The notes under the pieces are model-generated. The model searched no databases and had not been told where the DNA came from. It worked only from the letters and a program-made list of their open reading frames with translations. Shown here piece after piece: positions 1-8,760 of a stretch of 20,060 nucleotides of DNA (positions within the stretch are counted from its first letter, which is position 1; every line of letters starts with the position of its first letter). Source of the stretch: DYGX01 sp035325905 (GTDB lineage Bacteria; Chloroflexota; Anaerolineae; Aggregatilineales; Aggregatilineaceae); assembly GCA_035325905.1 (NCBI GenBank), contig DAOKYY010000072.1:1-20060 (forward strand), written 5' to 3'. The position numbers were made by a program, and so were the translations under genes.

Positions 1-801
1 CCCAATGTCCTCACTTGGAAGGCTCTCAAGCGCCACAAAACTAAGTGTATAGCCTATGAATAGAGGACTTTTGTTTAGATCGCCTTGTTTAATCGATTGA
101 AGTAACTCATCGAGTGCTGTATAGCCTAAGTTCTCTGGAGCAAACTCAATAGCTCTTTCGAAGCTCTCCCGTCTATATCGATCTACTTCTTCAACTTCAC
201 TTGAAAAATCACGAGCCTGTATCGGCAGTTGCGTATGCGTGGCAAGACGATTTAACAGCAACCATAGTTTGTCAGATTTTTCAACCAAACTCGCATAGCG
301 GATAAGCTGCTCTTCTGACAGCGCGGCTGCAATTGGGGCGCTGAAGCGGGTCAATTCTACAGTCGTTTCAATGGCCTCATCTCTGGCTTTTTCTAGCAAG
401 GAGTGGAATGTTGTTTCATCTACAATGCCTTTACGTACAAACTCATAAAGCCAAAGCGAAACTCTTGCATAAACCCTTAGAGGTAGAACTTCCCGTGCTG
501 CCAGCAAATCCAATCTTTCGGTAATCGGGCGAATGTTTTGCTGATATTCTTCTCGTTGTTTACGAAATAGGAAAATGTCGAAAGCAAAATAGGTTACTAT
601 CGCGCCAACGAAACCTGCCCCTAGGTTTTGTAGCAAATCGGACCACCAGGGATCTACAGCGCTCTTTGAGAAAAGAAATAATAAAACACTGACGCCAATC
701 AGAAAGAACCAGAGCAACCCTCGCTCGTCTTTAGGCGTCAGTTGGTAGTCTCTTCTAATGTGCTCACCGTCTGGCCTCTTTGTAGACAGATCTTGATTCA
801 T
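1..801 (-). CDS. Unknown two-TM membrane protein, 3' end beyond window (partial)
   Basis: The minus strand reads open from an ATG at 801-799 to base 1 with no stop: 267 codons, so the C-terminus lies outside the window. An AAGGA lies about 8 bases upstream of the ATG, supporting the start. The protein opens MNQDLSTKRPDGEH and has two likely membrane helices, about residues 29-45 (LLWFFLIGVSVLLFLF) and 57-79 (ending FAFDIFLFRKQ). A long, charged, probably helical cytoplasmic region follows. I recognise no catalytic motif and assign no function. Its base composition (32-47% GC in stretches I counted) and A/T-ending codons (TTA, ATA, AGA) differ sharply from the roughly 70% GC genes from 1023 onward, which suggests recent acquisition or an island edge. 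Confidence is good that it codes; its role is unknown. Confidence 0.8.
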   Translation of the reverse strand, partial: MNQDLSTKRPDGEHIRRDYQLTPKDERGLLWFFLIGVSVLLFLFSKSAVDPWWSDLLQNLGAGFVGAIVTYFAFDIFLFRKQREEYQQNIRPITERLDLLAAREVLPLRVYARVSLWLYEFVRKGIVDETTFHSLLEKARDEAIETTVELTRFSAPIAAALSEEQLIRYASLVEKSDKLWLLLNRLATHTQLPIQARDFSSEVEEVDRYRRESFERAIEFAPENLGYTALDELLQSIKQGDLNKSPLFIGYTLSFVALESLPSEDIG

Positions 802-1022
802 AACAACATCCTTCAATGAAATACACTGAAACGTTACTGGAAATGTACAGTGAATGTCTTCCTCAAACAACTGTTCTTGTGGCATGCGATACGCTAATCC
901 CTTGTGCTATCCGCTGGCCTGAAAGATGACGATCGTCGGTGACGGGGCTGCCGCCGCGCCGGTACACTAGGAAGTGCAATCGACCGAACCCGGTAAGCAG
1001 TCAGGACCGCAAGGAAGCCCCG

Positions 1023-2576
<1,554 letters not shown>

Positions 2577-2597
2577 CCGCGAAAGGATAGGCCGCGC

Positions 2598-2978
2598 ATG
2601 GGCGAGAACCTGATCACCGCGCTCGAAATCACCGTGATCGGCATGGGGCTGGTCTTCGGCGCGATCTTCCTGCTGTGGGGCGTGATGGCGCTGCTGGTCC
2701 GGCTGGCGCAAGACCCCGCCGCGCCGGATGCCGGGGAGGCGGAGCCGGTTTCCACCAGTGCGCTCGCCGGCATGACGCCCGACGCGATCGAGCGTGAAAA
2801 GCGCGCCGTCGCGATCGCGGTTTCGGTCGCGCTGATGCGCCACCAGCAAGCGCAGCCGCACGAGTTCCCCGTGCCGCCAACGCCGATTGTCAGCGCGTGG
2901 CAGGCGGTGATGCGCGGGCGGCTGCTCCAGCAAAAAGGCCCCCGGCAGGACCCGAGGCGGACCAGACCGACACGATAA
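2598..2978 (+). CDS. mmdD: OadG-like small subunit of Na+-pumping decarboxylase (MmdD type)
   Basis: A 126-residue protein with one N-terminal membrane helix (about residues 5-37, ITVIGMGLVFGAIFLLWGVMALL), an Ala/Pro/Glu linker and a C-terminal VSAWQAVMRGRLL segment typical of the oxaloacetate decarboxylase gamma family (OadG/MmdD). In characterised complexes this subunit anchors the carboxyltransferase to the beta membrane subunit and stabilises the assembly. The start has GAAAGGA about 10 bases upstream, and the gene begins 21 bases after mmdA stops, in the same operon. The stop codon lies inside the first copy of a 14-bp direct repeat shared with the start region of the next gene. Small OadG proteins diverge strongly, so the call leans on both the helix-plus-VSAWQA pattern and the context. 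Confidence 0.85.
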   Translation: MGENLITALEITVIGMGLVFGAIFLLWGVMALLVRLAQDPAAPDAGEAEPVSTSALAGMTPDAIEREKRAVAIAVSVALMRHQQAQPHEFPVPPTPIVSAWQAVMRGRLLQQKGPRQDPRRTRPTR

Positions 2979-3004
2979 GACGTACGGAATCAGACCGACA
3001 CGAT
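2963..3004 (+). repeat. 14-bp direct repeat across the mmdD stop / mmdC leader
   Basis: CAGACCGACACGAT occurs at 2963-2976 and again at 2991-3004, 28 bases apart. The first copy runs into the mmdD stop TAA. The second runs into an ATG (3003) that opens a five-codon reading frame, ATGAAAGCAAGCGGATGA, whose stop overlaps the mmdC start. It looks like a small tandem duplication in the intergenic spacer. Function, if any, is unknown. Confidence 0.8.
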
Positions 3005-3016
3005 GAAAGCAAGCGG

Positions 3017-3460
3017 ATGAAAGTCACAGTCAAAGTCGAAAACGAGCAATATGAGATCGAGATCGACAACCTGTACGCGCGGCCTATTGTGGCCGAAGTA
3101 GACGGGCGACGCTACGAGGTCTGGCTGGACGAGACGCCGGTCGTTCGCCCGGCAGCGCCTGCGCCGGTTGTTCCGGCCAGCGCGCCCGCGCCGAAACCGG
3201 CTCCCGCCGCGCGCCCGGCGGCCAGCCCGGCGAGCAACGGCGCGGCCAAGAGCATCCTCGCCCCAATTCCGGGCGTGATCGTCGCGGTCGATGTGCGCGC
3301 GGGCGACGAAGTCGAGCCGGGCCAGCAGGTCTGCGTGCTGGAAGCGATGAAGATGAAAAACATTATCCGCGCGCCGCGCAGCGGCACGATCGGCGCGGTG
3401 CGCGTCAGCGCGGGACAGCACGTCAAGCATCACGACGTGCTGATGGACTACGCGGGCTAG
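3017..3460 (+). CDS. mmdC: Biotin carrier subunit of the decarboxylase (MmdC type)
   Basis: A 147-residue biotinyl carrier that takes the carboxyl group from the acyl-CoA at MmdA and delivers it to the membrane beta subunit. Residues 1-42 form a small folded N-terminal segment (MKVTVKVENEQYEIEI), about 43-75 a Pro/Ala-rich flexible linker, and about 78-147 a biotinyl domain with EAMKMKN. The biotinylated lysine is Lys112, 35 residues from the C-terminus, the usual spacing. I place the start at ATG 3017 rather than the far-upstream GTG 2897, because the upstream 40 residues overlap mmdD and are charged and unconserved in style. The ribosome-binding site is weak, so translation may be coupled to mmdD or to the five-codon frame that ends on this start. 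The next gene begins 18 bases downstream. Confidence 0.92.
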   Translation: MKVTVKVENEQYEIEIDNLYARPIVAEVDGRRYEVWLDETPVVRPAAPAPVVPASAPAPKPAPAARPAASPASNGAAKSILAPIPGVIVAVDVRAGDEVEPGQQVCVLEAMKMKNIIRAPRSGTIGAVRVSAGQHVKHHDVLMDYAG

Positions 3461-3478
3461 GCGGGCCGGGGCGATCTC

Positions 3479-4606
3479 ATGGATTTCTCTGAACTCTGGC
3501 CGGAGCTGACCAAAGGGCTAGCCAACTTTAGCGTCGGCAACGCGGTCATGATCGCGGCGGGGCTGGTGTTGATCGCGCTGGCCGTGCTCAAGCAGTACGA
3601 GCCGGTCCTGCTGCTGCCGATCGGCTTCGGCTGTATCCTGGCGAATATCCCGCTGACCGGGATGCTGGACGATCACGGCCTGTTCGGCGTGCTGTACGAC
3701 GCCGGGATCAGCAACGAGCTGTTTCCGCTGCTGATCTTCGTCGGCGTCGGCGCGATGATCGACTTCAGCCCGCTGCTCTCGCAACCCAAGATGGTGCTAC
3801 TCGGCGCGGCAGGGCAGTTTGGCATCTTCGGCACGCTGATCCTGGCGACGCTGCTCAAGTTCCCGCTCAACGAGGCGGCGTCGATTGGCGTGATCGGCGC
3901 GATCGACGGGCCGACCTCGATCTACGTGGCGAGCAAGCTCGCGCCGGACCTGCTGGCGCCGATCGCGGTGGCGGCCTATTCGTACATGTCGCTGGTGCCG
4001 ATCATCCAGCCGCCGGTGATGAGGCTGCTGACCACCCGCGAGGAGCGGATGATTCGCATGGAGTACGCGCCGCGACCCGTCTCGCGCCGCGCGCTGGTGC
4101 TGTTCCCGATTGTGGTCACGCTGGTAATCGGGCTGCTGGTGCCGGACGCCACGCCGCTGATCAGCATGCTGATGCTCGGCAACCTGCTGCGCGAGAGCCG
4201 CGTGGTGGAGCGCCTGACGCGCGCCGCCGAGAACGAGATCATCAACATCGCGACGCTGTTCTTGGGGCTGACGGTCGGCTCGACGATGACCGCGGCCAGC
4301 TTTCTGCGGCTGGACACGCTGCAAATTCTGATCCTGGGCCTGCTGGCGTTCGTGCTCGATACGGCGGCAGGGCTTCTGTTTGGCAAGCTGATGTCGCGCG
4401 TTAGCGGCGGCAAGATCAACCCGCTGATCGGCGCGGCCGGGATCAGCGCCTTCCCGATGGCGGGGCGGCTGGCGGCGCAGGTCGCGCAGGACGAAGACTT
4501 CGAGAACTTCATCCTGATGCACGCGATGGGCGCCAACACCGCCGGGCAGCTTGGGAGCGTCATGGCAGGCGGCGTGCTGCTCGCGCTGGTCACGGCGATC
4601 CTCTAA
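3479..4606 (+). CDS. mmdB: Na+-transporting decarboxylase beta subunit (MmdB/OadB/GcdB family)
   Basis: A 375-residue integral membrane protein that decarboxylates carboxybiotin and couples this to Na+ export. It has about nine hydrophobic segments. Family signatures are present: EPVLLLPIGFGCILANIP (41-58), GVGAMIDFSPLL (89-100), AIDGPTSIYV with the conserved membrane Asp143, SLVPIIQPPVMRLLTT (171-186), and near the C-terminus GANTAGQLGSV with the conserved Asn (about residue 353). In characterised homologues the DGPT aspartate and this asparagine take part in Na+ binding. Length is at the short end of the usual 375-430. It is the last gene of the operon and is followed within 25 bases by a stem-loop. 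The gene order carboxyltransferase, OadG, biotin carrier, beta matches mmdADCB of known methylmalonyl-CoA decarboxylases. Confidence 0.93.
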   Translation: MDFSELWPELTKGLANFSVGNAVMIAAGLVLIALAVLKQYEPVLLLPIGFGCILANIPLTGMLDDHGLFGVLYDAGISNELFPLLIFVGVGAMIDFSPLLSQPKMVLLGAAGQFGIFGTLILATLLKFPLNEAASIGVIGAIDGPTSIYVASKLAPDLLAPIAVAAYSYMSLVPIIQPPVMRLLTTREERMIRMEYAPRPVSRRALVLFPIVVTLVIGLLVPDATPLISMLMLGNLLRESRVVERLTRAAENEIINIATLFLGLTVGSTMTAASFLRLDTLQILILGLLAFVLDTAAGLLFGKLMSRVSGGKINPLIGAAGISAFPMAGRLAAQVAQDEDFENFILMHAMGANTAGQLGSVMAGGVLLALVTAIL

Positions 4607-4629
4607 GCCCGGCACATCGCAGATATACA

Positions 4630-4658
4630 CAAGGCGCGTCCAGATCGGGCGCGCCTTG
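4630..4658. terminator. Bidirectional stem-loop between convergent genes
   Basis: CAAGGCGCG (4630-4638) and CGCGCCTTG (4650-4658) form a perfect 9-bp stem with an 11-base loop. It sits between the plus-strand mmdB stop (4606) and the minus-strand stop at 4686. The flanks are only mildly T-rich on either strand, so it is a likely but not classical intrinsic terminator serving both convergent transcripts. Confidence 0.75.
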
Positions 4659-4685
4659 TTCATTCAAGTGTCGAGCTTGCGCCCG

Positions 4686-5507
4686 CTACGCCCCGGCCGT
4701 CAGAAAGGTGAACGACTGGATCACCGCGTCGAGCTGTTCCAGGCGCGGGCTGAAGCTCTCTGCCGGAGCCGCGTTGATCTGCGCGATGCTCTCGGCGAAG
4801 TATTCGTTCAGCCGGGCGATGAACGCCTCGTAGTCGAAATCGGTAGGATAGTCGACCGGAAAGCCCTCAATCGTCAGCGGGAACGTCGCGGCGACATAGA
4901 ACAAACCGTCCGCGCTGAGGCCCTGGAAGGTATAGTAGAACTCGCTGGCGATGAACGGCGAGACATCCTGGCGGTAAACCGTCACATAGCTGATACCCTG
5001 GAGCGCGCTTGTGTCCATGTATTGCGCGCGGGCGCGGATCACCTGCCCGGCCGGGAAGACTGGCAGGAAGGGCAGCTTGAACGCCATCAGGTCGTCGCTG
5101 ACTCGCATGTGCTCGGCCAGATCGGGGCGCCCGGCTAGCAGGGCTTGAAGCTGCTCGACCTGCTGCTGAGAGAACTCGTAGGGCGCGATATCCGCCAGCC
5201 GGTAGACGATCACCGATCCCTTGCCCTCGCGGTCGCTGCCGGGGTACCCCATTTCGTCGATCGGCACCTGGTCCCACGGAATCTGCCGGAACAGCGAGAA
5301 CTCGGTGCGCGGCGGCTGGGGGCTGCCGGGCGCTTCGTGGTCCAACGGCTCGCCGGCGTACTGAATCACAGACACACCGTCCGCCAGCGCGCGGTCCCAA
5401 CTAAAGCCGGAACCGTTGAAGGTAATGGTGTTGGCGCCGTCCTGCGCCAGCGCCGGGGTCGCGCCGAGCGCCAGAACGATCAAGAGCGCGAGCAGCCTCA
5501 GTTTCAT
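4686..5507 (-). CDS. Secreted protein of unknown function
   Basis: A 273-residue protein with a clear Sec signal peptide (MKLRLLALLIVLALG, cleavage likely after ALA at about residue 21) and no further membrane helix, so it should be exported. The mature part contains no cysteine I can see and no motif I recognise; it is rich in aromatic residues and looks like a folded extracytoplasmic domain (for example FYYTFQGLSADGLFYVAATFPL). It has no lipobox, so it is not an obvious lipoprotein. The start is supported by GAGGAGAG about 5 bases upstream. It is monocistronic, convergent with mmdB and divergent from the padR gene across a 209-base spacer. Function cannot be assigned. Confidence 0.82.
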   Translation of the reverse strand: MKLRLLALLIVLALGATPALAQDGANTITFNGSGFSWDRALADGVSVIQYAGEPLDHEAPGSPQPPRTEFSLFRQIPWDQVPIDEMGYPGSDREGKGSVIVYRLADIAPYEFSQQQVEQLQALLAGRPDLAEHMRVSDDLMAFKLPFLPVFPAGQVIRARAQYMDTSALQGISYVTVYRQDVSPFIASEFYYTFQGLSADGLFYVAATFPLTIEGFPVDYPTDFDYEAFIARLNEYFAESIAQINAAPAESFSPRLEQLDAVIQSFTFLTAGA

Positions 5508-5541
5508 GATGTTCTCTCCTCAACCTAGTGATCGCCTTCAC

Positions 5542-5572
5542 AGTATAGGCTAGCACAACAGGGGCCGATCAA
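5542..5572 (-). promoter_or_regulatory. Possible promoter for the secreted-protein gene
   Basis: On the minus strand TTGATC (5572-5567) and TATACT (5547-5542) stand 19 bases apart, about 35 bases ahead of the start codon at 5507. The -10 matches well; the spacer is longer than the optimal 17, so the -35 assignment is tentative. Confidence 0.45.
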
Positions 5573-5680
5573 CGCGCGCCCGACGCCGAGCCGCCTGGTG
5601 GGCGCCGCCTGAGATACGCTCGCGGCCAGCCGCGCCCAATGACAAGCCGCCCCTCATTTTGAGAAATATGTCACAACCTA

Positions 5681-5709
5681 TTGCGGGGCGGGCTATTCCA
5701 CCATAGAAT
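5681..5709 (+). promoter_or_regulatory. Promoter of padR-ABC operon, predicted leaderless
   Basis: TTGCGG (5681-5686), a 17-base spacer and TAGAAT (5704-5709) form a sigma70-like promoter. A start site 6-8 bases past the -10 would fall at about 5716, directly at the padR ATG (5717), so the message would be leaderless. No well-spaced Shine-Dalgarno precedes that ATG, which agrees with this. Confidence 0.6.
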
Positions 5710-5711
5710 AG
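5693..5711. promoter_or_regulatory. Inverted repeat over the padR -10: candidate operator
   Basis: CTATTC (5693-5698) and GAATAG (5706-5711) are perfect 6-base inverted arms separated by 7 bases, and the right arm covers the -10 hexamer. PadR-family proteins commonly repress their own promoter through such dyads, so this is a plausible autoregulatory site; binding is inferred. Confidence 0.45.
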
Positions 5712-5716
5712 GACCC

Positions 5717-6256
5717 ATGCAAAAGCTGACCCCGGACGACACCCTGCTCGGCCTGCTGGCGGCGAACAGCCAGCACGGCTACCAGCTGCTCGACGCGTTT
5801 CGCGACCCGCAGCAGTTGGGGCAGGTGTGGTACGTCAGCACCAGCCAGTTGTACGCCGTGCTCAAGCGGCTGGAACAGCAAGGGCTGATCGCCGGGACGC
5901 AGATCGCCTGCGCGGACGCGCCAACGCGCACCGAATACGCGCTGACCGAGGCGGGGCGGGCGCGCCTGAGCGCGTGGCTCGACGAGCCGCAGCCCTCGCC
6001 CAGCCTGCGCCGCATCCGGGTCGAGTTTCTGAGCCGGTTGTACATCGCGGGGCTGCTGGGCATCCCGGCGGAGCCGATCATCGCCCGCCAGCGCGCCGCC
6101 TGCACGCGCCGCCTGGAGGGCTTGCGCGCCCGGCGCGTGACTCCGCCGCACGGCGTGGGCGACCTCGCGCTGGAAATGGTGATCGCGCAGCTTGAGGCGA
6201 TCATCGCCTGGCTTGGCGCGTGCGATGCGGTGCTGGACTCGCCCGGCGCCAGTTAA
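5717..6256 (+). CDS. PadR-family winged-helix transcriptional regulator
   Basis: A 179-residue cytoplasmic regulator. The N-terminal PadR winged helix spans about residues 4-85: LTPDDTLLGLLA, HGYQLLDAF, then the recognition region STSQLYAVLKRLEQQGLI and the wing RTEYALTEAGRARLSAWL. The helical C-terminal part (about 90-179) matches the dimerising region of the long PadR subfamily. The start is ATG 5717; an upstream TTG at 5681 would extend into the promoter. PadR proteins usually repress transporter or stress genes and respond to small ligands. Here the gene lies 30 bases ahead of an ABC importer operon and probably controls both itself and that operon. The effector is unknown. Confidence 0.88.
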   Translation: MQKLTPDDTLLGLLAANSQHGYQLLDAFRDPQQLGQVWYVSTSQLYAVLKRLEQQGLIAGTQIACADAPTRTEYALTEAGRARLSAWLDEPQPSPSLRRIRVEFLSRLYIAGLLGIPAEPIIARQRAACTRRLEGLRARRVTPPHGVGDLALEMVIAQLEAIIAWLGACDAVLDSPGAS

Positions 6257-6286
6257 CTCATTTCATTCTAGGGAGATAGCTTGCTC

Positions 6287-7699
6287 ATGCTAAAGAGAAC
6301 TTGGTTGTCCCTGCTCCTGGTCGCGGCGCTGGCGGGCGCGGCGCTGCCCGTGTTCGCGTCGGCGCGTGCGCAGGAGTTGACTGTCAGCGCGCTGGTGGAC
6401 GAGTCCGCACGCGAAGTGGTGGATGCCTGGATCACGGCCTATACGGAGCAGAACCCGGATGTGGCGTTTGACGTGACCTACGCCCCGGCGGGCGCGCTGC
6501 TCGGCGACTTGAGCGCGGCGCAGCTTGTGATCACGCGCGAGATGCCCGAAGACCTGCCGATCGAATTTGAATGCGGGCAGATCGGGCCGATCCGGATGCT
6601 GCTCCCCGACCTGGCGGGGCGGTACCTGTCCAGCGTGGATTGCGACGGCCCGCTGACCGAACCGGCGGCGAGCGCGGCGGCCTTCCTGGAATGGGCGACC
6701 GGCCCGGATGCCCAGCAGATTGCGATCGAACTCGGTCTGCTCCCGGCGGAAGTGACGGTCACGGATCAGGCGGGCGAGACGGTCACGGTCCCGCAGCCGG
6801 TGCGGCGCGTCGTGTCCGCCTACGGCGTCTCGACCTATTTTGTCTACCCTGTGGGCGCTGCGGATCGCCTGGTAGCGGCGACTTACCTCGGCATCCGCCG
6901 GGACGACGCCGTCGCGGCGATGACGCGCATCGACCCGCGCTTCCCGGAAGTGGCGAACGCCGTCAGCACGCTCGGCCAGGGCGAATCGAACCTGGAAGAG
7001 ATCGCGGCGGTCCAGCCCGATTTGCTGCTGGCGAGCCGGGATTCGGACTGGCTGAGCGCGGCGGACGAGCTGGGCCTTCCGATCCTGCGCTTCGAGGGCG
7101 AGACGCCTGAGGCTTTGAAGGAAGCCGTCGCGCTGGTCGGCGCGGTGCTGGGGCCGGACGCGGCCTACCGCGCCGGGCAGTTCGCCGAGTTTTACGACGA
7201 GGTGCTCGGCTCGATTCGGGAGCAGATGTCCGGCATCGACAACCCGATGACGGTCTATTTCTCCGGCACGAATCCGCTGCGTGTGGCGAGCGGCGGGATG
7301 TACCAGACCGCGATGGTTGAGGCAGCGGGTGGCGTGTCGGTCAGCAAAGACACACCGGGCGCTGGCTGGCAGGATGTCAATCTGGAGCAGGTCTACAACT
7401 GGAATCCCCAGGTGATCCTGGTGCCAACCTATGGCGGCGCGTCGGTCGAAGCGATCACCGGCGATCCGCAGTGGGCGCCGGTTCAGGCGGTCGTGGACGG
7501 GAACGTGATTCAGCTTCCGTCGCTGACCGCGCCGCTGGACATCCCCGCCCCGGACTCGATCATCGGCATCATCTGGATGGCGAACAAGCTCTACCCCGGC
7601 CAGCTTGACCTCGACTGCGAGGCGCTGGTGGCTGAGTTCTACAACCGCTTCTACGAGTATGACGTGACTTCTGAGGAAGCGAGCGGTCTCTGCGAATGA
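6287..7699 (+). CDS. ABC-importer substrate-binding protein (BtuF/FecB-like) with extra N-terminal segment
   Basis: A 470-residue secreted binding protein, with a signal peptide at residues 1-30 (cleavage after ARA). About residues 155-450 form a class III periplasmic fold: TVTVPQPVRRVVSAYG, a middle segment NLEEIAAVQPDLLLASRDSD and a C lobe with YNWNPQVILVPTYGG. This places it with siderophore, heme, cobalamin or metal-chelate binders. The first about 125 mature residues are extra: they start like a type II binding protein (ELTVSALVDESAREVVDAW) and end in FLEWATGPDAQQIAIELG, which resembles the C-terminal helix of ModA/PstS-type proteins, with the middle much shortened. ATG 6287 has AGGGAGA 10 bases upstream. 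The stop overlaps the permease start as ATGA. Four cysteines could form disulfides. The ligand is not determinable. Confidence 0.87.
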   Translation: MLKRTWLSLLLVAALAGAALPVFASARAQELTVSALVDESAREVVDAWITAYTEQNPDVAFDVTYAPAGALLGDLSAAQLVITREMPEDLPIEFECGQIGPIRMLLPDLAGRYLSSVDCDGPLTEPAASAAAFLEWATGPDAQQIAIELGLLPAEVTVTDQAGETVTVPQPVRRVVSAYGVSTYFVYPVGAADRLVAATYLGIRRDDAVAAMTRIDPRFPEVANAVSTLGQGESNLEEIAAVQPDLLLASRDSDWLSAADELGLPILRFEGETPEALKEAVALVGAVLGPDAAYRAGQFAEFYDEVLGSIREQMSGIDNPMTVYFSGTNPLRVASGGMYQTAMVEAAGGVSVSKDTPGAGWQDVNLEQVYNWNPQVILVPTYGGASVEAITGDPQWAPVQAVVDGNVIQLPSLTAPLDIPAPDSIIGIIWMANKLYPGQLDLDCEALVAEFYNRFYEYDVTSEEASGLCE

Positions 7700-8760
7700 T
7701 CCGGACGCTCGGCCAGCGCGTGGCCGTTCGCCTGCCGTTCTCGGTACAGCAGCGCCAGCATGCCATCTACTGGCTGGTGCTGCTGCTCCCCTTCCCGCTG
7801 GCGATCTACGCGATCGGGCTGGGGCGCTACGCCGTCGCGCCGGGCGACGTGATCGACGCGCTGGTCCGCTTCGTGGTGGACCGGCCCGACGCGAACGCCG
7901 CGCCGGACCTGGTCTACAACGTCGTGACGCGGATCCGGCTGCCGCGCATCACCGCCTCGCTGCTGATCGGCGCGAACCTGGCCGTGACCGGCGTGGCGTT
8001 TCAGGGCATCTTCCGCAACCCGCTGGTGGACTCGAACATCCTGGGCGTCACCAGCGGGGCGGGCTTCGGCGCGGCGCTGATGCTGCTGCTCTCGGCCGGG
8101 GCGGGGATGGTGCAGCTTTCGGCCTTCGGCTTCGGGCTGCTGGCCGTGCTGCTGGCCTACAGCATCAGCCGGCTGTACTACAGCGCGCCGCTGCTGGTGC
8201 TGACCCTGGTCGGCATCCTGATTGGCTCGTTTTTCGGCTCGCTGACCTCCGTGCTGAAGTACATCGCGGACCCGCTCGACAGCCTGCCCGCGATCACGTA
8301 CTGGCTGCTCGGCGGGCTGACCGACGTCACGCTGGCGGACCTCCCGGCGCTGATGCTGATTAGCGTCGCGGGGATGGTCTTCATGTGGGCCGTGCGCTGG
8401 CGGCTGAACGTGCTGTCGCTCGGCGATCATGAGGCGCTGGCGCTGGGGCTAAACCCGGCTCGCCTGAAGTTATTGATTATCCTGTTCAGCACGCTGATGA
8501 CCTCGGTCGCGGTGTCGGTGGGCGGGGTGATCGGCTGGGTCGGGCTGGTGATCCCGCACGCGGCGCGGACGCTCGTCGGGCCGGATCACCAACGGCTGAT
8601 TCCGGCGACGATGGCGCTCGGCGCGTCGTTCCTGCTGGTGATCGACACGCTCGCCCGCACGCTGTGGTCGGTCGAGGTCCCGCTGGGCGTGTTTACGGGG
8701 CTGGTCGGCGTGCCGCTGCTGCTGGCGATTCTGCGGATTAACAAGACCGGATGGAAATGA
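7696..8760 (+). CDS. FecCD-family ABC importer permease
   Basis: A 354-residue inner-membrane permease with about nine or ten hydrophobic segments. FecCD/BtuC signatures are clear: RLPRITASLLIGANLAVTGVAFQGIFRNPLVDSNILGVTSGAGFGA in the first third (described here by its RLPR and GxFRNPL elements) and, near the C-terminus, VSVGGVIGWVGLVIPHAARTLVGPDHQRLIP followed by DTLART. The GFVGLxxPHxxR segment is the coupling region facing the ATPase. It starts on the ATGA overlap with the binding protein and ends 10 bases into the ATPase gene, so the three are translationally coupled. Such permeases form homodimers and import iron chelates, heme, cobalamin or molybdate; which one applies here cannot be read from the sequence. 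Confidence 0.93.
   Translation: MIRTLGQRVAVRLPFSVQQRQHAIYWLVLLLPFPLAIYAIGLGRYAVAPGDVIDALVRFVVDRPDANAAPDLVYNVVTRIRLPRITASLLIGANLAVTGVAFQGIFRNPLVDSNILGVTSGAGFGAALMLLLSAGAGMVQLSAFGFGLLAVLLAYSISRLYYSAPLLVLTLVGILIGSFFGSLTSVLKYIADPLDSLPAITYWLLGGLTDVTLADLPALMLISVAGMVFMWAVRWRLNVLSLGDHEALALGLNPARLKLLIILFSTLMTSVAVSVGGVIGWVGLVIPHAARTLVGPDHQRLIPATMALGASFLLVIDTLARTLWSVEVPLGVFTGLVGVPLLLAILRINKTGWK

Noticed and set aside
963..968. TACACT as a -10 for the mmd operon
   Set aside because: No convincing -35 is found 16-18 bases upstream, so I do not list a promoter; one must exist somewhere in 802-1010.
2897..3016. GTG 2897 as the biotin carrier start
   Set aside because: It would overlap mmdD by about 80 bases and add 40 low-complexity charged residues.
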